From positions 1-5,584 of the forward strand of contig JBDTMF010000255.1 in the NCBI GenBank assembly GCA_039934455.1: 5,584 nucleotides of DNA, written 5' to 3'. The notes under the pieces were generated by a model. That model saw only the letters and a program-made list of their open reading frames with translations, made no database searches and was not told the origin of the DNA. A program made the position numbers and the translations under genes. Origin of the DNA: DASQFQ01 sp039934455 (lineage in GTDB: Bacteria > Actinomycetota > Thermoleophilia > Solirubrobacterales > Solirubrobacteraceae). Positions 1 through 4,962 of the stretch are shown piece after piece; position 1 is the stretch's first letter, and the number at the start of each line of letters is the position of its first letter.

Positions 1-594
1 CTCGCGGATCTGGTTCGAGTGCGCCATCCCGCGGGACTTCGCCACGTGGAGGACGCGGTTGAGCTCGCCGTTGCCCTCCATGGTCTCGACCACGATCGAC
101 GTGTCGACCAGCGATGTGATCTGTTCGTCGGCGGAGGCCGTGCCCGCCTCGGAGACGAGATTGGTGAACAGGGCGGTGACGCCCCTGGTCTTGAGGTAGT
201 CGACCTGACGGGTGAGCATCGCGGACACGTCCGCCCCGCTCCCGATGCGCAGGAAGTCGGAGACCGGGTCCATGATCACCACGGCCGGGTCGAACTCGCC
301 GACGTGTCTCTGGATGGCGAAGAGGTGCGCCTCGAGGCCGAGCAGGCTGGGGCGCGAGCACCGGAACTGCAGCAGCCCGGTGTCGATCCACTGCTGCAGA
401 TCGATCCCGACCGAGGCCATGTTGCGCACGATCTGCGTCTCGGACTCCTCGAAGGCGAAGTAGATGGCGCGCTGGCCGCTGCGGCACGTGGCGTCGCAGA
501 ACTGCGCCGCCAAGGTCGACTTCCCGGTGCCGGCGGTGCCGTTGATCAGCACGGTGCTGCCCTTGTATTCGGGAGGCGTCGAGCCGGTGTTCAA
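1..594 (-). CDS. KaiC-family ATPase, CII-type domain, partial (C-terminus off the window), N-terminus doubtful
   Basis: This is a RecA-fold ATPase of the KaiC family, cut by the left edge after about 198 codons. Visible in order are Walker A GTAGTGKST, the catalytic Glu pair in YFAFEESE, Walker B VVIMDP, and the CII-type tail motif SRGMAHSNQIRE. Against cyanobacterial KaiC, the stretch from QITSLVDTS to QIRE aligns without gaps. The S431/T432 phosphosites fall on T-S, and T426 falls on Ala. KaiC normally has two such domains (about 500 residues), but here an in-frame TAG at 655-657 and the ferritin gene lie just upstream, so no CI domain exists. The best start is TTG at 594, with GAGAGA at 603-608 eight bases before it. 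That start leaves only about 14 residues before Walker A and omits the usual STGxxxLDxxLGGG segment. Either this is a single-domain relative with a divergent start or a 5'-damaged gene. Family assignment is firm; start and functionality are not. Confidence 0.85.
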   Translation of the reverse strand, partial: MNTGSTPPEYKGSTVLINGTAGTGKSTLAAQFCDATCRSGQRAIYFAFEESETQIVRNMASVGIDLQQWIDTGLLQFRCSRPSLLGLEAHLFAIQRHVGEFDPAVVIMDPVSDFLRIGSGADVSAMLTRQVDYLKTRGVTALFTNLVSEAGTASADEQITSLVDTSIVVETMEGNGELNRVLHVAKSRGMAHSNQIRE

Positions 595-650
595 ACCAAG
601 CGTCTCTCGATGCTCTGGACCGGGACGATCAGCGCCACGGTCGAGCTCAC
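575..650 (-). other. Possible frameshifted remnant of the normal KaiC domain start
   Basis: Reading from GTG at 650, the minus strand gives VSSTVALIVPVQSIERRLV and then TGA at 591-593. Its SIERR (600-614) resembles the segment that opens a KaiC domain. The main KaiC frame then supplies NTG (583-591), and the third frame supplies RLDA (575-586). Families with this fold usually read SIERxSTGxxRLDxML in one frame, so the same order of motifs spread over three frames suggests small indels in a former start region. The matches are short and chance is possible. Confidence 0.3.
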
Positions 651-701
651 TCTATCGGATGGGAAAGGCCGAGCAATCGCGCGGGCCCGCAATGCGCCGG
701 A

Positions 702-1235
702 TCAGAGCGCGCCGCCGGCGACGGGCGGGGCCGTGGGATCCGCACCCTCCTCGCCGGGCTGCTCGCGGGCCAGGTACTCCTCGGCCAGCAGCGGGTTCTC
801 GCGCGCTCGCTCGACGACGCGCAGGAGGTCGGACATCGTCGCGATCTCCTCGATCTGCTCCTTGATGAACCACTGCATGAACTGCTCGGAGGTGTAGTCC
901 TGGTGCTCGCGGGCGAGGCCGGCCAGCCCGTTGATCTGGGCGGTGACGCGGCGCTCCTGCGCGAGCGCGAGCGCGACCGGGGCGACGACGTCTTCGAAGG
1001 CCGACTGCGGGGCCTCGACCCCGGGGATCGTCGGATCGATGCCCTGGTCGAGCAGGAAGCGCACCATCATCAGCGCGTGGTTGCGCTCCTCCAGCGCCTG
1101 CGCGTAGAAGAAGGCGGCGAGCCGCGGCAGCGTCTCGGCTTCGTAGTGCACGGCGATCGCGACGTACTGCTGGTGCGCCGCGAACTCGTGGCCGATCTGC
1201 TCGTTCAGGCGTCCTACGAAGGGGTCGGCGGGCAT
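702..1235 (-). CDS. Non-heme ferritin (FtnA/BfrB type), 177 aa
   Basis: This is an iron-storage protein expected to form a 24-subunit cytoplasmic shell that oxidises Fe(II) and stores it as mineral. From the ATG at 1235, the ferroxidase residues fall at the same numbers as in E. coli FtnA: E17 (GHEF), Y24 (QQY), E50 and H53 (EERNHA), E94 (QERR), and E126, Q127 and E130 (KEQIEE). This supports a catalytically complete ferritin rather than a heme bacterioferritin; the position around residue 52 is Asn, not the heme-ligating Met. Length is normal, with a low-complexity Pro/Gly/Glu tail of about 20 residues after the last helix. A TTG at 1253 would add six residues (MLYRGA), but the ATG is preferred because MPADPFVGRLNEQI begins like the family and a TACCGT -10 box sits six bases upstream. 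The gene is divergent from the Cys-rich gene, with a probable iron-regulator site between them. Confidence 0.93.
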   Translation of the reverse strand: MPADPFVGRLNEQIGHEFAAHQQYVAIAVHYEAETLPRLAAFFYAQALEERNHALMMVRFLLDQGIDPTIPGVEAPQSAFEDVVAPVALALAQERRVTAQINGLAGLAREHQDYTSEQFMQWFIKEQIEEIATMSDLLRVVERARENPLLAEEYLAREQPGEEGADPTAPPVAGGAL

Positions 1236-1241
1236 CGCGCC

Positions 1242-1247
1242 ACGGTA
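1242..1247 (-). promoter_or_regulatory. Probable -10 element (TACCGT) of the ferritin gene
   Basis: TACCGT fits the TANNNT -10 pattern of high-GC actinobacteria and is separated from the ATG at 1235 by exactly six bases (GGCGCG). This would start the transcript at or near the ATG, giving a leaderless mRNA, and no Shine-Dalgarno sequence is seen. The position 17 bp upstream reads GGCGGA, a poor -35, so the promoter may depend on an activator. Confidence 0.5.
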
Positions 1248-1259
1248 CAGCAAACGCGA

Positions 1260-1278
1260 TTAGGTCCGCCTAACATGC
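1260..1278. promoter_or_regulatory. IdeR/DtxR-like iron box
   Basis: The 19-base site starting TTAGGT and containing GCCTAAC matches the IdeR/DtxR consensus TTAGGTTAGSCTAACCTAA at 14 of 19 positions without gaps, and holds the dyad TTAGG-N4-CCTAA. It lies in the divergent region between a ferritin and a Cys-rich gene. In mycobacteria, IdeR activates the ferritin gene bfrB, so the context fits an iron-dependent regulator. Here the site is centred about 34 bp upstream of the ferritin ATG and overlaps the likely -10 of the plus-strand gene. Confidence 0.55.
1271..1276 (+). promoter_or_regulatory. Candidate -10 element (TAACAT) of the Cys-rich small gene
   Basis: TAACAT matches TANNNT and ends ten bases before the ATG at 1287, the same distance as TAGTTT before the kinase start. 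It lies inside the iron box, so a bound regulator would be expected to block this promoter. The assignment rests on pattern and spacing only. Confidence 0.35.
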
Positions 1279-1286
1279 AGGCTCAG

Positions 1287-1469
1287 ATGAAGCCCGGGAA
1301 GGCGATCAAGCCGAAGGACCGCTGCTGCCAGAGCCGCCCTCGCTGCGACCGCTGTCCCGTCGTGCTCTGCCGGCTCGAGGCCCTGGGCTACGCGGAGCGC
1401 TCGAAGAAGGGCCGCTTCGTCATCACCGCCAAGGTCAAGAAGAAGCGGCTCAAAGCCGTGCGGGCCTGA
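1287..1469 (+). CDS. Small basic Cys-rich protein, 60 aa, function unknown
   Basis: This is a short cytoplasmic protein without a signal peptide or membrane segment. It is strongly basic (many Lys/Arg, tail KVKKKRLKAVRA) and carries a compact cluster of five Cys at residues 13, 14, 20, 23 and 28 in the pattern CC-x5-C-x2-C-x4-C (CCQSRPRCDRCPVVLC). Small proteins with a similar CC-x5-C-x2-CPVV core occur as conserved hypotheticals in actinobacteria, as far as I recall. A metal ion or Fe-S cluster is a reasonable guess but unproven. The ATG at 1287 is preferred; the upstream ATG at 1275 would add MQAQ but lies inside the iron box and overlaps the candidate -10. The gene is divergent from ferritin and ends 29 bases before the sensor kinase, so the two could be co-transcribed. 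Confidence 0.72.
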   Translation: MKPGKAIKPKDRCCQSRPRCDRCPVVLCRLEALGYAERSKKGRFVITAKVKKKRLKAVRA

Positions 1470-1482
1470 GCGACCTCGCGTG

Positions 1483-1488
1483 TAGTTT
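1483..1488 (+). promoter_or_regulatory. Candidate -10 element (TAGTTT) of the sensor kinase gene
   Basis: TAGTTT sits in the 29-base gap before the kinase ATG, preceded directly by TG and ten bases from the start. No Shine-Dalgarno sequence is visible in the gap (TTTCCCTTCTCGC precedes the ATG), so a very short leader or leaderless mRNA is plausible. Confidence 0.3.
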
Positions 1489-1498
1489 CCCTTCTCGC

Positions 1499-3193
1499 AT
1501 GACCCTGCCCGCGCTCGACGAACCCCGCCTGCGTCGCCTGATCGACGCGGGCCGTGGCGTCCTGGCCGCCAAGTTCGACGTCGACGCCGTCCTCCAGCAG
1601 CTGCTCGACGTCGCGCGCGAGGTGACCGGCGCGCGCTACGCGGCGGTCGGCGTCCTCGACGAGTCGCGGCAGGAGCTCGAGCGCTTCATCACCGCCGGCG
1701 TCGACGAGGCCACGCACCGCCGCATCGGGAACCTCCCGCGCGGGCTCGGCATCCTCGGCCTGCTGATCGAGGAGCCGCGGCCGCTGCGGCTCAAGCACCT
1801 CGGGCAGCACCCGCAATCGTGCGGCTTCCCGGGAGGCCACCCCGAGATGGACACGTTCCTGGGCGTCCCGGTTACGATCCGCGACGAGGTCTGGGGCAAC
1901 CTCTACCTGACCGAGAAGGCGGGCGGCGCCGCGTTCACCGACGCCGACGAGGAGTCGATCGTGATCCTCGCCGACTGGGCCGCGATCGCGATCGACAACG
2001 CGCGGCTGTACGCGTCGGTCGAGCGCCGCCGGGACCACCTGGAGCGCGCCGTACGCAGCCTCGACACGACGGTCGCGATCGCGCAGGCGCTGGGCGGGGA
2101 GACGAACCTCACCCGCATCCTCGAGCTGATCGTGAAGCGCGCGCGGGCGCTGGTGGGCGCGCGCACGCTGGTGATCATGCTCCAGGAGGACGACCAGCTC
2201 GTGTTCACGGCCGGCGCCGGGGATCTCCCGACCGGCATTCACGCCCAGCACATGCCGATCGAGGGGACGGTCTCCGGCGAGGTGCTGCGATCACAGCGCG
2301 CCACGCGGCTCACCGACGCCCGCTCGGTGCTGCACAGCTCGCTGGGGCTGCTCGGCCTCGAGGTCGACACCGCGCTGCTGGTGCCGCTCGCGTTCCGCGG
2401 CCGCGCCGTCGGCGTCCTGGCCGCCTTCGAGGACCTGGGCGACGAGGCGGGCTTCGACGCCGAGGACGAGCGCCTGCTCGGCGCGTTCGCCGCCAGCGCG
2501 GCCACCGCGGTCGCCACGGGCAAGTCGGTCGAGGAGCAGCGGCTGCGCGACAACATCCAGGCGTCGGAGCAGGAGCGCCGGCGCTGGGCCCGCGAGCTGC
2601 ACGACGAGACGCTGCAGAGCCTGGCCGCCCTCCGCGTCGGGCTGTCCGCGGCCCTCCGCGGCGACGAGCCGGCGCTGCGGTCGGCGGTGGAGGCCACGGT
2701 CGAGAACGTGGTCGAGGAGATCGCCAACCTGCGCTCGCTGATCGTCGAGCTGCGCCCGGCCGCGCTCGACGACTTCGGCGTCGCCGCGGCGCTCGAGAGC
2801 CTCGCCGAGCGCACCTCCGCGCGCCAGGGGATCGTGGTCGAGGCCCACGTCGACCTCGACTGGGAGCGCGGCGACGCGCCGGCGCGCCACACGAGCGAGC
2901 TCGAGAGCACCGTGTACCGGCTGGTGCAGGAGTCGCTCACCAACGCCGTACGGCACGCGGGCGCCGACCGCGTCCAGATCAAGGTGACCGAGCACGACGG
3001 CTTCCTCGACATCGCCGTCAGCGACGACGGGGCCGGCTTCACCGTCGGTACGCACGTCGCCGGGTTCGGCCTGACCGGGATGCGCGAGCGCGTGACGCTC
3101 GCGGCCGGGGAGCTCGAGATCGACACGGGGCCGAGCGGCACGACCGTGAAGGCGCGGCTCCCGGCGCGGCGCGAGGCCGCAGAACCCAACTGA
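1499..3193 (+). CDS. DevS/DosS-like two-GAF sensor histidine kinase, 564 aa
   Basis: This is a soluble two-component kinase expected to autophosphorylate on His and pass the phosphate to a NarL-type response regulator. Domains in order are GAF-A (about 25-172), GAF-B (about 203-340), a HisKA_3 dimerisation domain with phospho-acceptor H368 in ERRRWARELHDE, and a HATPase domain with N-box QESLTNAVRHAGA (N482), G1 DDGAGF (509-514) and G2 GFGLTGMRER (522-531). GAF-A contains GGHPEMDTFLGVPV and GNLYLTEK, aligning with mycobacterial DevS around its heme-ligand H149 and distal Y171; here they are H114 and Y136 with the same 22-residue spacing. Heme binding, and so O2/NO/CO or redox sensing, is a real possibility, but related GAF kinases without heme exist. 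There is no membrane segment. No response regulator is adjacent, so the partner lies elsewhere. The 5' neighbour is the Cys-rich gene. Confidence 0.93.
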   Translation: MTLPALDEPRLRRLIDAGRGVLAAKFDVDAVLQQLLDVAREVTGARYAAVGVLDESRQELERFITAGVDEATHRRIGNLPRGLGILGLLIEEPRPLRLKHLGQHPQSCGFPGGHPEMDTFLGVPVTIRDEVWGNLYLTEKAGGAAFTDADEESIVILADWAAIAIDNARLYASVERRRDHLERAVRSLDTTVAIAQALGGETNLTRILELIVKRARALVGARTLVIMLQEDDQLVFTAGAGDLPTGIHAQHMPIEGTVSGEVLRSQRATRLTDARSVLHSSLGLLGLEVDTALLVPLAFRGRAVGVLAAFEDLGDEAGFDAEDERLLGAFAASAATAVATGKSVEEQRLRDNIQASEQERRRWARELHDETLQSLAALRVGLSAALRGDEPALRSAVEATVENVVEEIANLRSLIVELRPAALDDFGVAAALESLAERTSARQGIVVEAHVDLDWERGDAPARHTSELESTVYRLVQESLTNAVRHAGADRVQIKVTEHDGFLDIAVSDDGAGFTVGTHVAGFGLTGMRERVTLAAGELEIDTGPSGTTVKARLPARREAAEPN

Positions 3194-3217
3194 AAGGGGG
3201 CCCTGGCGGGCCCCCTT
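3194..3217. terminator. Strong hairpin terminator between convergent genes
   Basis: A perfect 10-bp inverted repeat, AAGGGGGCCC - TGGC - GGGCCCCCTT, starts on the base after the kinase stop codon and is followed by only a short T run (TTGT). It lies 24 bases from the end of the convergent DoxX gene and is symmetric, with A residues on the opposite side, so it probably serves both strands. Confidence 0.85.
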
Positions 3218-3241
3218 GTCCTGCGTGATGCGCTGACGGCG

Positions 3242-3826
3242 CTATGCGAGCCAGGCGTACCGCCGGACCGCGCCGCTCTTCGCCCACCGCTCTCCGAGGC
3301 CGAGGGTCTTCCCGGCGCCGACGGCCGCGAGGCCGATCAGGACGATGGCGTAGATGATGTGATCGTCCATGAAGAGGTTGTTCGCGGGCGGGAGGGATGC
3401 GCTCCACATGAGCATGAGCATCGTCGCGCCGGCGATGCAGGCCGGCCGCATCGCGATGCCGAGCAGCAGCGCGACACCGATGAACAGCAGGCCGCCCATG
3501 AACAGCACGTTGATGATGGTGGAGCCTGCGATGCCCTGGTAGATCCCCGAGAACGGGCCGGCCGAGTGCGACAGGAAGCCCATGGTCGGGTTGCCGCCGT
3601 TGAGCCACGCGTCGGCCGAGGCCGTCTCGTGGCCGAAACCGAACAGCTTGTCCATGAACGGCCAGAGGAAGGTCCAGCCCAGGCTCAGCCTGGCCGCGGC
3701 CCAGAGGTAACGCACGAACGGCTTGTCCGTGCTCGCGGGTCGACCGGTCACGGTCGGCCGGGGGACGGTGATCGGCGAATCGCCGTTGAGGGTGGTGCGG
3801 GGAGGTGTCTGTGTGGCGGGGGTCAT
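3242..3826 (-). CDS. DoxX-family integral membrane protein, 194 aa
   Basis: This is a four-helix inner-membrane protein of the DoxX/DoxD family, whose members include the small subunit of archaeal thiosulfate:quinone oxidoreductase; in actinobacteria the exact substrate is usually unknown. A Pro/Thr-rich polar N-terminus of about 35 residues precedes helices at roughly 38-58, 100-122, 128-146 and 155-172. The family-like segment GWTFLWPFMDKLFGFG is at the end of helix 1, followed by a loop with WLNGGNPTMGFL. The start at 3826 is chosen because GAAGGGA lies seven bases upstream; a further ATG-proximal extension to 3892 would add 22 atypical residues. The gene is convergent with the sensor kinase and divergent from the Usp gene. 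A redox role is inferred from family and neighbours only. Confidence 0.88.
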   Translation of the reverse strand: MTPATQTPPRTTLNGDSPITVPRPTVTGRPASTDKPFVRYLWAAARLSLGWTFLWPFMDKLFGFGHETASADAWLNGGNPTMGFLSHSAGPFSGIYQGIAGSTIINVLFMGGLLFIGVALLLGIAMRPACIAGATMLMLMWSASLPPANNLFMDDHIIYAIVLIGLAAVGAGKTLGLGERWAKSGAVRRYAWLA

Positions 3827-3832
3827 GGTCCG

Positions 3833-3839
3833 TCCCTTC
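3833..3839 (-). promoter_or_regulatory. Ribosome binding site fixing the DoxX start
   Basis: GAAGGGA on the minus strand is six bases before the ATG at 3826. It favours this start over the longer reading from 3892. Confidence 0.7.
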
Positions 3840-3922
3840 GGGCTCGCTTGCAGGTGTATCCCCAACCTAAGCCCGTGCTGACGCCGGGTCATCAGCCGTA
3901 ATCCCGCCGGTGAGTCAGTAGA

Positions 3923-3945
3923 AAACCGCGCGCAAGCGGCGGTTT
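3923..3945. repeat. Perfect 7-bp inverted repeat in the DoxX/Usp divergent region
   Basis: AAACCGC (3923-3929) and GCGGTTT (3939-3945) form a perfect dyad with a nine-base centre, GCGCAAGCG. It lies upstream of both divergent genes rather than after either, so an operator or leader structure is more likely than a terminator. No known consensus was recognised. Confidence 0.45.
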
Positions 3946-3975
3946 CGCCCGGATGAGCCGGCGACCGCGCGGGCC

Positions 3976-3981
3976 TACCGT
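3976..3981 (+). promoter_or_regulatory. Candidate -10 element (TACCGT) of the Usp gene
   Basis: The same hexamer is found before the ferritin and oxidoreductase genes. Here it is 33 bases before the ATG, giving a leader of about 25 bases that includes a good ribosome binding site. No convincing -35 is seen. Confidence 0.4.
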
Positions 3982-4000
3982 CGTTCCCCTCACCCCGCGA

Positions 4001-4006
4001 GAAGGG
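4001..4006 (+). promoter_or_regulatory. Ribosome binding site of the Usp gene
   Basis: GAAGGG, eight bases before the ATG at 4015, is the clearest Shine-Dalgarno on the plus strand of this window. It overlaps the small dyad AGGGATTCCCT. Confidence 0.7.
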
Positions 4007-4014
4007 ATTCCCTC

Positions 4015-4932
4015 ATGAGCAGGATCATCGTCGCCGTCGACGCGTCGGAAGGCTCGCGCGACGCCATCGCCCTGGCGGGCACGCTGGCCGAGGTCACCGG
4101 GTCCACGCTGACGCTCGTCAACGTGTTCCCCTATGACATCGAGCGCAGCCGGGCGTCGAACCGGGAATTCGAGGACTACCTGCGCCAGGACAGCTTGACG
4201 CTGCTCGAACGGCTGCGCGGCACGCTCGGCGACGAGACCGTCGAGGTCAAGGCGGTCGCGAACCCATCGGCGGCCCACGGGCTGCACGACGTCGCCGAGC
4301 TGGCGGGCGCCGAGCTGATCGTGGTCGGCTCCACGCACACCGGCCGCGCCGGGCGCGTGCTGCCGGGCAGCACCGCCGAGCGGCTCCTGCACGGCGCGCC
4401 CTGCCCGGTGGCCGTGGCGCCCAAGGGCTACGCGGACCGCGCGGACACACCGCCCTCGATCATCGGCGCCGGCTACGACGGCTCCGCGTCGTCGCGGCGC
4501 GCGCTCGAGGCCGCCGCCCGGCTCGCCGCGGCGACCGGCGCGCGACTGCGCGCACTCCGGGTCTTCGAGCCGCTCCTCTATGACCTCCCGCCGGGGAACG
4601 GGGCCGTCGGCAGCATGACCTCGTACAACGACTCGCTGCATCAGCGCGCCCTCGAGGAGCTCCAGGCGGCCGTCGCGAAACTCGATTTCGACGGCTCCGG
4701 GTCGGAGCTCGAGGTCGGCAACCCCGCGCGCATCCTCGCCGACGCGTCCGAGGGGCTCGACCTCCTGCTGATCGGCTCGCGTGGCTACGGGCCGCTGCAC
4801 GCCGTCATGGTCGGGGCCGTCTCGGGGCAGCTCGTGCGCGAGGCCTCGTGCCCCGTGATCGTGTTTCCGCGCAGCGACGGAAACGGCAAGGACGACTCGC
4901 TGTTCGCGAAGGTCACCGCGCTCCAGGGGTAG
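4015..4932 (+). CDS. Tandem universal stress protein (two UspA domains), 305 aa
   Basis: This is a cytoplasmic nucleotide-binding stress protein made of two UspA domains, roughly 1-138 and 147-287. Domain 1 opens with SRIIVAVDASEGSRDA and closes with LIVVGSTHTGRAGRVLPGST ahead of APCPVAVAP. Domain 2 opens with SIIGAGYDGSASSRRALE and closes with LLIGSRGYGPLHAVMVGAVS and SCPVIVFPR. The family's ATP-binding motif is G-x2-G-x9-G-S/T. Domain 1 has His108 in place of the second Gly (G105, H108, G118-S119), and domain 2 keeps the glycines (G254, G257, G267) but has Ala268 for Ser/Thr, so neither motif is canonical. Two-domain Usps of this length are typical of actinobacteria and are often induced by hypoxia in mycobacteria. 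The gene is divergent from DoxX, and the oxidoreductase starts 30 bases downstream. Confidence 0.94.
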   Translation: MSRIIVAVDASEGSRDAIALAGTLAEVTGSTLTLVNVFPYDIERSRASNREFEDYLRQDSLTLLERLRGTLGDETVEVKAVANPSAAHGLHDVAELAGAELIVVGSTHTGRAGRVLPGSTAERLLHGAPCPVAVAPKGYADRADTPPSIIGAGYDGSASSRRALEAAARLAAATGARLRALRVFEPLLYDLPPGNGAVGSMTSYNDSLHQRALEELQAAVAKLDFDGSGSELEVGNPARILADASEGLDLLLIGSRGYGPLHAVMVGAVSGQLVREASCPVIVFPRSDGNGKDDSLFAKVTALQG

Positions 4933-4950
4933 GCCGCGGCGCGCGCCGTG

Positions 4951-4956
4951 TACCGT
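4951..4956 (+). promoter_or_regulatory. Probable -10 element (TACCGT) of the oxidoreductase gene
   Basis: TACCGT is followed by six bases (GCGGGC) and the ATG at 4963, the same geometry and same preceding TG as at the ferritin gene. This suggests a leaderless transcript of its own in addition to any read-through from the Usp gene. No Shine-Dalgarno is visible. Confidence 0.5.
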
Positions 4957-4962
4957 GCGGGC

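Noticed and set aside
33..45. GGGACTTCGCCAC, similar to the core of a mycobacterial DosR box
   Set aside because: It lies within the KaiC coding sequence, matches only one half well and is not upstream of any visible gene.
681..690. Palindrome GCGGGCCCGC after the ferritin stop as a terminator
   Set aside because: It has no loop and no following T run, and flanking arms pair poorly; such palindromes are common in GC-rich DNA.
19..897. Plus-strand frame of 292 codons over the KaiC and ferritin region
   Set aside because: It is antisense to two proteins with clear catalytic motifs and spans their intergenic gap.
1287..1469. Naming the Cys-rich protein as bacterioferritin-associated ferredoxin (Bfd)
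   Set aside because: Cys spacing is CC-x5-C-x2-C-x4-C in a short stretch, not the Bfd pattern of two separated pairs.
1388..3189. Several minus-strand and alternate-frame open frames across the kinase gene
   Set aside because: GC-rich DNA lacks stop codons in shadow frames; their products are low-complexity and the kinase frame carries all domain motifs.
3852..3870. TTAGGTT / AGGT-N9-ACCT dyad upstream of DoxX as a second iron box
   Set aside because: Only one half-site matches IdeR/DtxR; overall about 11 of 19 positions agree and the half-site spacing is two bases too long.
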